NCBI RefSeq assembly: GCF_029962835.1
Contig: NC_080573.1
Span: forward strand, 34,651,001-34,715,000
DNA: 64,000 nucleotides
Reading direction: 5' to 3'
DNA from: Magnolia sinica
Taxonomy: Eukaryota; Streptophyta; Magnoliopsida; Magnoliales; Magnoliaceae
In this document: positions 56,973 to 64,000 of the stretch, in pieces
Layout: each line of letters opens with the position of its first letter
How positions within the stretch are numbered: the stretch's first letter is position 1
Made by a program: the position numbers and the translations under genes
Notes under the pieces: model-generated
What the model was told of the DNA's origin: nothing
The model's database searches: none
Seen by the model: only the letters and a program-made list of their open reading frames with translations

Positions 56973-57080
56973 CTGCATCAGGTGGACCGGTTGGATTTTG
57001 GCCCCAACACATGTGCAAAGGTATGCTAGGGTGCTCACCTAAGAAGGCTCACAGGTGAGCATGACTCTCTCTATATATAA

Positions 57081-57374
57081 TTCCTTATGATTTTTACTAT
57101 TTCAAATTAATATCGTGATATATAATACATTTAGTATATTTATCACATGTTAACTTGGGTTTTTCTAAATCTTGGTCCAATTTGTGACACTAGCATTAAG
57201 GGGAGTTACTTGATACTCTAACAGTAATGTTTTCTATGCAAGCTGTGGTACAAAATACAAGTGGCTTACTAAGTCAAAATATACACCCTGAAAGTTGTGG
57301 GAGCTACTGTAGGTGGCTCATCTTACAAATATGATTGATTAGATGATTCCAGCCTCCGGTGGAGTTGGGATCAG
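57081..57374. other. Low-copy spacer
   Basis: AT-rich, no gene and no recognised element. Confidence 0.45.
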
Positions 57375-57900
57375 GATACTGTTTTCAAGGGGGCGGCTTC
57401 AGTGGATCCCTGAGGTAGGTGGGAACCCTGATTGTAGGGCCCACCGTGATATATGTGACTGCATCGGCACTGTATGTGACTACATCCACACTGTTCATCA
57501 AAGCTCATTTTAGGGCAGATCCAAATCTCAAATAGAGCATAGTATATGAAACAGTGGTAATTGACCATTAACAACTTTTTGAAGGCCTCAAAAGCTTTTG
57601 ATCAAAATGATATTTCTGTGGTCTCATCATCTAGGTCTTTAAGATCTTATCAATAGGTTGGATGTGAAATAAACATTTGGGTGGAATCTATGAAAATTTT
57701 AATGGTGAGGATTTAATCACGACTATTTCCTGTGGTATGGTTCACCTTAGATTTGGGTCAAAATTCAATTTTGGGATCATTCCCTAAAATGAGCTGTCAA
57801 AATGGTTGGACAGTGCAGATTTAAGGCACACACATCAATGTGAGCTCCACAGTTTGGGGTCCCACCCACCTTGGCGGATCGGAAGTCCCACCCAATTTCA
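57375..57900. mobile_element. MITE family C copy
   Basis: It has 'GTAGGTGGGAACCCTGATTGTAGGGCCCACCGTGATATATG' in parts on the left and 'CAGTTTGGGGTCCCACCCACC' on the right as inverted ends. The interior includes 'GATCAAAATGATATTTCTGTG', 'AATAGGTTGGATGTGAAATAAAC' and 'CCTGTGGTATGGTTCACC' in family C order. Non-coding. Confidence 0.65.
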
Positions 57901-58094
57901 GGAAACTGTTTTCAGTTTGGAACCATACATTAAATGTCCACCAACCTGACAGCTAGAAAAACAAATTAGTGTTTTTTTATAAATAAAATAAAATAAATAT
58001 TTATCTCAATTAAACTGGTACTCACAATTTCAGTGGTCTGATTCGAATACGTTATCGGTCATGTGAGTTATTAGTGACTGTATATCAACTATCA
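57901..58094. other. Short spacer
   Basis: Includes an (AAAT)n-like AATAAAATAAAATAAAT stretch; nothing else seen. Confidence 0.4.
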
Positions 58095-58600
58095 CGGGGA
58101 GCGGATTAGGTGTTAGGCGGGTAATACCTTAGGGGTGTTACCCTTAGCGTGTGGGGCCCAACTTGATGGAATTTTTTGTATATCCACGGCGTCCACCTGT
58201 TTTAACATTTCATTTTAGGATGTGATCCAAACAATTAAGAAGATCCAAATATCAGGTGGACTACGCAACCGGAAATAGTGTTGAATGGTCATTAAAAGCT
58301 TTTTATGGGGCCACAAAGTTTTGGGTCAAGCTGTTCTTTATATTATCCCTTCATCCAGGTCAGTTTGACCTTATCAATAGGTTGGATGGAAAGGGCACAT
58401 TAAGGTGATCATTACTGTGGACCCTAGGAAGTTTTTAATGATGAACATTCAATCATCACTTTTTTTTTTTGGATCATTACTGTGGTCCACCTAATATTTG
58501 GATTTGCTTAATTTTTTGGAACAAGTTTTAAAATGGGCTGTAGAAATTTATGAACGGAATAGATATACAACACATCATTGCAAGGGGTGTTACCTGCGTA
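58095..58600. mobile_element. MITE family C copy with GGTGTTACC-type ends
   Basis: Left end GTAATACCTTAGGGGTGTTACCC then GTGTGGGGCCCAAC; right end CAAGGGGTGTTACCTGCG. The interior follows family C order ('CAAAGTTTTGGGTCAAGCTG', 'CATCCAGGTCAGTTTGACC', 'CAATAGGTTGGATGG', GTGGTCCACCTAATATTTGG). A GGATCATTACTGTGG motif is duplicated within it at about 58402-58495. Confidence 0.65.
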
Positions 58601-58820
58601 TAGGGCTGTTCACGAGTCAAGCTAGCTCGAAAAACTCGCTCGACTCGACTCGAGTCAGCTCGGATTGACTCGGCTTGAATGGCCGATTCGAGCCGAGTCA
58701 AGCTGATTATTTAAAGCTCGAGTTGAGTTCGAGCCGAGTTCGACCAGGGGGCATTTCAACTCGACTCGACTCGAAGCTCGAACTCGAGCTCGACTTGACT
58801 CAATTAATAAATATATTAAA
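58599..58820. mobile_element. Truncated hAT-type element end (TCGAGC-rich)
   Basis: Starts TAGGGCTGTTCACGAGTC and is full of CTCGACTCGA, GAGCCGAGT and GAGCTCGA motifs, like the ends of the element at 9003-9859. The opposite terminus is missing; the SRO exon fragment begins directly after an AATAAATATATTAAA joint. Confidence 0.55.
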
Positions 58821-59003
58821 GTTGTGGGGAACGCGGAGAAAGTTGAAGTGGGATCTCTTTGCTTGCACCCCAACAACGAAGAGTTTGATGTAGGTGTTGA
58901 CGATTTCTTGAATCCAAAATGGTATATTGTATGCAACACTCACATGAATAGACATATCCTTCCTCAATATGTTGTGAGGTACAAGTCCTCAAATCATCTG
59001 CAG
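58821..59003 (+). pseudogene. RCD1/SRO-type gene fragment: end of the PARP-like domain
   Basis: 61 codons are open, with HPNNEEFDVGVDD, NPKWYIVCNTHMNRHILPQ and YVVRYKSS, followed by CAG|GTAACG, a good splice donor. Plant SRO proteins have the same order near the end of the PARP-like domain (MGN.E.V..GS...HP....D.GVDD..NPK.YIVW.THMNTHILPEYVVSF). SRO proteins are nuclear stress and redox regulators whose PARP-like domain is mostly inactive. The upstream part (Met of MGN is Val here) is cut by repeat DNA and no RST domain follows before the transposon. It is an isolated exon, probably a pseudogene or a captured piece. No internal stop; several replacements at usual positions (W to C, T to R). 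Confidence 0.8.
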
Positions 59004-59279
59004 GTAACGGAAACTGCGCTTTTGTCTGAGCAGCAACAATATGGGTGGGTCTCACTTTTTTGTGGTCCCAGGTCTATTCAAAATCCTATCCATTGGAAAG
59101 TATGGCCCTTGATGATGGGTAATTTAGAACATACAATTGAAGATGCTTTTAGCCCATGGTTCTTCTATCATAGGGCCCACACAGATGGATTTTCTGGACT
59201 ACTAAAAGATGGACTACACCCTATTTCAGTTGCCGGGCCAAACCAAAAATGAATTTCGCTTGGTGGAGCGTCATGTAAA
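59004..59279 (+). other. Sequence after the SRO exon up to the CACTA end
   Basis: Starts as an intron (GTAACGG) and may keep intron sequence of the source gene. It includes a long frame continuing from the exon without further SRO similarity. It ends GTCATGTAAA before CACTACAAGAAA; the 3-bp flank (AAA) may be the CACTA target duplication, but the other end is outside the window. Confidence 0.5.
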
Positions 59280-59296
59280 CACTACAAGAAATTTCA

Positions 59297-60160
59297 CTTT
59301 TACCTACGAAACATTTCGTAGGTAAATGATATTATTTCGTAGGCAAAAAGTTTTACCTACGAAATATTTCGTCGGTAAAATCATTGAGACTTTTACCTAC
59401 GAACGTTTTCGTAGCTAAAAACTTTGTTAAAACTTCTACATACGAAAATTTTCGTAGTTAAAAACTTTGTTAAAACTTTTACCTACGAATTTTTTCGTAG
59501 GTACAAACGGTGTTAGGACTTTTACCTACAAACATTTTCGTAGCTACAAACTTTATTAAAACTTTTACCTACGACATGTTTCGTAGGTACAAACTGTATT
59601 AAGACCTTTACCTACGAATGTTTCTGTAGCTATAAACTTTGTTAAAACTTTTACCTACGAATTTATTCGTAGGTACAAACGGTGTTAAGACTTTTACCTA
59701 TGAACATTTTCGTAGCTACAAACTTTGTTGCTTTTACCTACGACATGTTTCGTAGGTATAAACTATGTTAAAACTTTTACCTACGAACGTTTTCGTAGCT
59801 AATAACTTTGTTAATACTTTTACCTACAAAATTTTGCGTAGGTACAAATGGTGTTAAGACATTTACCTACGAAAGGTTTCGTAGGTATAAACTGTGCTAA
59901 GACTTTTTACCCTACGAAATTTGACATAGGTAAAACTGTTGATGAAACTTTGTACCTACGAAAGGTTTCGTAGGTACAAACTGTGCTAAGACTTTTTACC
60001 TACGAAATTTGACATAGGTAAAACTGTTGATGAAACTTTTACCTACGAAATGATTCGTAGGTAATAAAATATGAATGAACCTTTTACCTGCGAAAAAATT
60101 CGTAGGTAAAAAGGTCGATGAAACTTTTACCTACGAAAATTTTCGTAGGTAAAAGTCTCT
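59297..60160. repeat. CACTA subterminal repeats with ACCTACGAAA motif
   Basis: About 15 units of roughly 60 bp pair TTTTACCTACGAAA with its mirror TTTCGTAGGTA(A/C)AAA, joined by 'CTTTGTTAAAACT', 'GGTGTTAAGACT' or 'CTGTTGATGAAACT'. They are small hairpins in both orientations. In En/Spm such motifs bind TNPA and are required for excision. The motif here (CCTACGAAA) differs from that of the element at 30689 (CCGACGAAA). Confidence 0.85.
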
Positions 60161-60387
60161 CTCTCTCTTTTTTTTTTGTGTAAAAATTCCCGTTACACAC
60201 CTGTTATAATATATTTCATTATATTCATTTTTCCATTTTTCCAAACAAACACAAACTACATCCATCCAAACAAAAATCACATCCATACATACACAAATAG
60301 TCTTATCCACATTACATTCATCCATGCACAAATACATATAAGTTTAACATTCGTATATAAAATAAATCATAAATAAAATACGACAAA

Positions 60388-62062
60388 TCACAAAGATGAA
60401 GGCGGAGGTGGTGGGGCATCAGATGAAGGCAGAGGTGGTGAGGCATTGATGGGTAAGCGTGCAACGAGAACCTGTAATATCTCCTGCATCCGTCGCTCAT
60501 GCTTCACCCGCATATCCTCCATCCTCCTCTCTTGCTCCTCCCTCTGCCTTTCTTGCTCCTCCTTCTGCCTCTCATGCTCCTCCCTCTGCCTCGCCAGTTG
60601 GTATTTGATCTCGTCGACGGCGCCCCGTAGATGTTGAACCTCTTTCTCTGCGATATCAGCTCGGCGTATGGTGCTCTCGCCAACGACGGATCGGTTGGAT
60701 GCAACTCTAGCGGGTGCCATGAGCTTGACACCATATCCAAGCCCACGCACATATCCAGAACTGGTGCCAAGCACCTCGCTCAGGATCTCTGGCTCACTCC
60801 GCTGAGTACCATCGGGAGTGGGCTGACTGCGTATGGCGTCCATCGCCGCCTGCAATGAAAACATGAATTTTCATAATAATTAACATTATTACAATTCAAT
60901 GCAATTAAATTTTACAATGTAATGATTTTTACCCAATTCTCAATGGCTGTAGGATGTACCCAAGATCCCATCGCCTGTCGACAATGAATCTCTCTGTAAA
61001 AGTCTACTAGTCCGGGCTCCTGTCCAGTGATGGAATCTCACTGCATAATCAAAAATGACAATAGAGCTAATATAAATGCATGGAAAAATATATCAACTTA
61101 ATAATAACCAGTAACTTCTTACCATGTCGCAACGAAGTTGTACAAATGACTTTGAACCAGATATGTGGTTCACTTCCAACTTTCCCCTGTTCGCAGAATT
61201 TATTTTGCTCCTCTTTTGAATATATTATTCATAATACATTATTATTAATTGTGAATTTAATTGTTATCTTAAGATATCGTAAATATGTAAATATTACCTG
61301 AAAAGACTCAGACGAAAATCTCTCACAGAGTATCCGCCAATCGTCAATGGTCACGTGCGGCGGTACGGTCAATATGGCCTCCTTAAGGCTCCTACACCGC
61401 TTGTACTGCTGGTGTAAATCACTGCGGTACTCCTTAAACCGCTCTTTGATCATGTTGTCGACGGCATGAGAAATGTACGGAATACCCAAATCCAAGACAA
61501 ATTTATCCTGTAATTTTGTAAATAATGGATTAAGGTAATAAACTTATTAAGAAAATAACTTAACCATAAATGAACTTTTACAAAAAAAAAAATTTAATTT
61601 AGTAAATTTTACCGTAAGGCGCTGACGGATGTGCTGCCACACATCATCTGTCACGTCTACCCAACGGGGGGTGGTGGTAGGGATCAGAGATTGACATAAG
61701 ACACCGACCTCCGATGTAAATAACCTGGCATTGTCCCCAACAGGTCTAAGGTAGTCCTGTGGGAACTTTACTGTCACCCTACCCTCATGCGTAAGTCTCT
61801 GTAAAACTAACCCATGCGTGGGTTCACGTCCTCGTCGGCTGGTCGATGATGCTGTCACAAAAGAAATATGTAAGTCTACTGTATCAACAGAAGTCTTTAA
61901 AAGAAATATATGTCTAGACTTACATGCAGTGCTCGGTGTATGAACGATTGAGGGATCAGACGCCTGTGATGCAACATGTGACGGCGATGCTGTCTTCGCC
62001 ATATCATGAGTGGAAGGGGTAGATCCAGTGCCTAAATGATGTCTCCCACCTGGTGCCATCAC
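60388..62062 (-). pseudogene. TNPA-like gene of the CACTA element (Transposase_24, Ptta/En/Spm)
   Basis: About six exons can be placed on the minus strand. A Ser/Thr-rich N-terminus comes first (from 62062, donor GTAAGT near 61923). Next comes an exon with RLTHEGRVTVKFPQDYLRPVG and WVDVTDDVWQHIRQRL (ending near 61613). Then comes DKFVLDLGIPYISHAVDNM...ERFSSESFQ (61509-61300), NRGKLEVNHISGSKSFVQLR (61133-61215), TGQEPGLVDFYREIH...AIENW (about 60933-61025), and a C-terminal exon 60388-60852. The last has the VLGTSSGYVRGLGYG motif and a Glu/Arg/Gln coiled coil, then a Pro/Ser tail. NHxSGSKSF and the GYVRGLG motif are family hallmarks. Phase at one join (61133 to 61039) gives a stop with the obvious sites, so either another acceptor is used or the gene is broken. 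The protein would bind subterminal repeats. Confidence 0.75.
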
Positions 62063-62289
62063 TGGATATGTGCGATGTACGAACTTATAAATTTATACAA
62101 TGTCAGTACAAGTGGAATATACTAAAACATTATACAAGTAGTGTTGATGGTAGAATGCATTTGTGCTTATGCTTAGAGAGATGATTAAAATATGATTAGA
62201 TCATTACACTATAATGCACGCAGAATATAATAAAACTGTAAATATTAATCTATAACCTTTGGAAATCCATTACACATTGTCATTCTATA

Positions 62290-62745
62290 TTAAATACACA
62301 CATTTCGTTGTAATACGAAACAACTCTGAGGCAAACTATCCGAAGTACTCCCTGGTAAGTTATCATACGCTGCAGAATTATATGTCAAGCTGTGTGAAGC
62401 ACTCGACATTGTTATAGCCAACATGTTAATCACAATAGGAGAAATTTGGTCTCTCGGGACTCCATTAAGATGTGCAAGTGACATAACTGCATCTTCCATA
62501 CGAAGTTTTCCACGGCTATAATCCATTGTCAGCTTCAGAATTTCTCTAAGATTGTTTAATTTGTCATCTGAGTCAGCGTCGATATATTCCTCCCTCCACT
62601 CATCGACCAGACTGGGTATCTCTTTGGCCCTACCAAAAGAAGATAGGGCTGAAAAGTCCATCCGCAATAGTTGATGAAGTATGCTGCGTGCTTCCGCTAC
62701 GCTCCGGTTTGAGGAGGACATGATCAGAAATTGACTCAACTGCAA
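62290..62745 (-). CDS. Hypothetical ORF inside the CACTA element
   Basis: 151 codons are open between the TNP2 and TNPA genes on the same strand. It has an acidic middle (VDEWREEYIDADSDDKLNNL) and a helical look (SVAEARSILHQLLRMDFSAL), no membrane segment, no signal peptide and no domain I recognise. The first in-frame Met is 12 bp before a second possible start region (MSSSNRSVAEA, residue 9). It may be an exon of TNPA or a separate accessory protein. The size, the position between the two genes and the varied composition argue against chance. Confidence 0.4.
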   Translation of the reverse strand: MQLSQFLIMSSSNRSVAEARSILHQLLRMDFSALSSFGRAKEIPSLVDEWREEYIDADSDDKLNNLREILKLTMDYSRGKLRMEDAVMSLAHLNGVPRDQISPIVINMLAITMSSASHSLTYNSAAYDNLPGSTSDSLPQSCFVLQRNVCI

Positions 62746-62860
62746 ATGTGGATTATAAACAAGTCAATTAAAGGAATAAATCATGACTTGTTATTTTCAC
62801 GTATACATGTAATACATAAATTATTCGAATTGAAAAATGACATGTAAATTATGTGTACAT

Positions 62861-64000
62861 TTAATAATCGTCGTCTGTATGACTATCGCTTAGGATTATT
62901 TCTTCATCACCATCACTATCGCTGATCAGTATTTCCTCTTCATCGTCTGCAACGTCGTCATCAATGAAACCGCTATCATCTCTAATAATGTCATGTATTA
63001 TTGAGGCATCAACATGATCAGGTGTCACATCTTCTCTGTCCAATTGCACCACATCAATATCAACATTTGAATCAGTCCCTATATCCCCAGATGGCACGTC
63101 TTCTTGATATGCTTGTTCAACCTTAGACGGTTCATTTCTTCCATCGTTATTATCTTCAAATTCTGGTATGGGAACGTCAAATATGTTCCTGGACTTTATT
63201 TTCTGTACCACGTGCCAAGAGCCACTTAATTTAGTATTAGCGAGGTAAAATACTTGTTTAGCTTGGCTGGTGAGGACAAATGGGTCATCCTTAAACCACT
63301 TTCGAGATAAATTTACGCTCGTAAAGTAGTTGTCAGTTTGTATTCCCAACTTCTTATTTTCAATGTCCCATCAATCACATTTAAATAAGTATACCTGCTT
63401 GCTCATACAATAACTCAGCTCAATAATATCTGTTAAAACACCATAAAAGTCAATTTTTACTTCCTCATGCGTTCCTTTCACAACCACCCCACTATTTTGT
63501 GTGGTACTATACTTCTCACGTTCTTTAGTGTGGAATCAAATCCAGTTTACAATACAACCTGTATATCTAGATACACATCTATTAGGGCCATACGCCAGTG
63601 AGTAAAGTGCATTAGACGCATCCGCAGAGTTGCTAGCGCGCAACGTCTTCATCTATTATCACGTATAGAATGTAATTATTTAGGAATTTTTTTAGGTTTA
63701 AATATTATGTAATATAACAAAATTCTAAGTGTGGTGAAATACAATATGATATCTTACACGTTTTGCGAACCATTCTGGAAACTGATCTTGATGCATTCGA
63801 TCATAATTTGTCAGGTATTGGGACTTCATCTCCTCCATGTGTTCACTACACATAATTAGCACGTCATCAGCAAGAAACATTAAGATCATCGTATGCAGAG
63901 ATACAATTATCGAGGAAAGACTTACTCTAAGTATGACTCTATTTCTTCACAGTTATGCAGCGCATACCACTGCACTTTTGCTAGATCTCCAAGGTCCATA
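62861..64000 (-). pseudogene. TNP2-like transposase, C-terminal part (DUF4218-DUF4216), broken by stops
   Basis: Three exons can be read on the minus strand. The first is 64000-63926 (MDLGDLAKVQWYALHNCEEI, end of DUF4218). After a GT-AG intron comes 63845-63758 (HMEEMKSQYLTNYDRMHQDQ, then FPEWF). From about 63653 on is DUF4216 with SGVVVKGTHEEVKIDFYGVL, KQVYLFKCD, then GIQTDNYFTSVNLSRKWFKD and FYLANTKLSGSWHVVQKI, ending in an acidic tail (SDSDGDEEIILSDSHTDDDY, stop at 62861). TNP2 is the DDE transposase of CACTA elements; its catalytic part lies beyond the window. In-frame TGA codons occur at 63536-63538 (expected Arg) and 63371-63373 (expected Trp in CDWWD). Confidence 0.8.

Larger units (their letters stand above)
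53275..57080. mobile_element. MITE family A relative (3), split by a solo-LTR-like insertion
   Basis: The left part is 53275-53453, from TTGCACGAGAATT through CAAAATTTTGGATCAGGTTGAAAG to ATGGGTTACCGCA. The right part is 56973-57080, from CTGCATCAGGTGGACCGG to CAGGTGAGCATGACTCTCTC. Together they give a normal family A element, so the segment between was inserted later. Confidence 0.7.
59280..64000 (-). mobile_element. CACTA (En/Spm-type) transposon, one end and genes; runs off the window
   Basis: It begins CACTACAAGAAA (59280-59291), the CACTA terminal repeat. 59300-60160 are subterminal repeats, followed on the minus strand by a TNPA-like Transposase_24 gene, an unknown ORF and the C-terminal end of a TNP2 gene. 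The order TNP2, then small ORF, then TNPA towards this end fits plant CACTA elements. The other terminus lies past 64000. Two stop codons in TNP2 show this copy is no longer autonomous. Confidence 0.85.

Noticed and set aside
58824..59252. One continuous 142-codon protein from the SRO fragment
   Set aside because: Similarity to SRO proteins stops exactly at a splice donor (59003); the rest of the frame is intron-like. The frame also starts at GTG, not ATG.

Overview
The window looks like intergenic nuclear DNA of a flowering plant. It has spliced plant genes with GT-AG introns, Copia, CACTA, hAT and long LTR-type elements, (TA)n and (GA)n microsatellites, and very many copies of non-coding elements containing GGGCCCACC. 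From memory, that GGGCCCCACC-type repeat family is abundant in magnoliid genomes such as Lauraceae and Magnoliaceae. A magnoliid is therefore my best guess, but it is an inference. No rRNA, tRNA, CRISPR or organellar gene was seen.

Only one host gene appears intact: a three-exon CASP-like (CASPL1-type) four-helix membrane protein at 17140-21054 on the + strand, 204 residues, with elements in its introns. A second host-derived piece is one exon of an RCD1/SRO-type protein (end of the PARP-like domain) at 58821-59003. It is cut off upstream by repeat DNA and lies 276 bp from the end of a CACTA transposon.

Layout: 1-2.27 kb, end of a long LTR plus unassigned DNA. 2.27-14.0 kb, a decayed Copia element whose 5' LTR was split by a 6.1-kb LTR-like insertion (5-bp target duplication) and whose leader was hit by a hAT-type element (8-bp target duplication). 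14-22.7 kb, the CASPL locus and a degenerate tandem repeat. 22.7-30.7 kb, a reverse-strand relative of the 6.1-kb LTR hit by two Copia-type LTRs. 30.7-31.8 kb, a coding-free CACTA end. 32-35 kb, a 0.73-kb direct duplication and MITEs. 35.8-39.6 kb, another reverse long-LTR relative. 39.6-50 kb, MITE clusters tied to (TA)n tracts, a 1.2-1.4-kb segmental duplication and a probable SINE. 50.1-52.3 kb, a 1.8-kb near-perfect palindrome built around a 21-bp repeat array. 52.5-57.1 kb, three related MITEs, one split by a 3.5-kb solo-LTR-like insertion. 57.3-59.3 kb, MITEs and the SRO fragment. 59.28 kb to the window end, the 3' part of a CACTA element with subterminal repeats, a TNPA-like Transposase_24 gene, an unknown ORF and the C-terminal end of a TNP2 gene broken by stop codons.

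The least explained structure is the 50.1-52.3-kb palindrome/array. It has symmetric TATA-like motifs pointing outwards and could give long hairpin transcripts. The nested insertions give a clear relative order of events.
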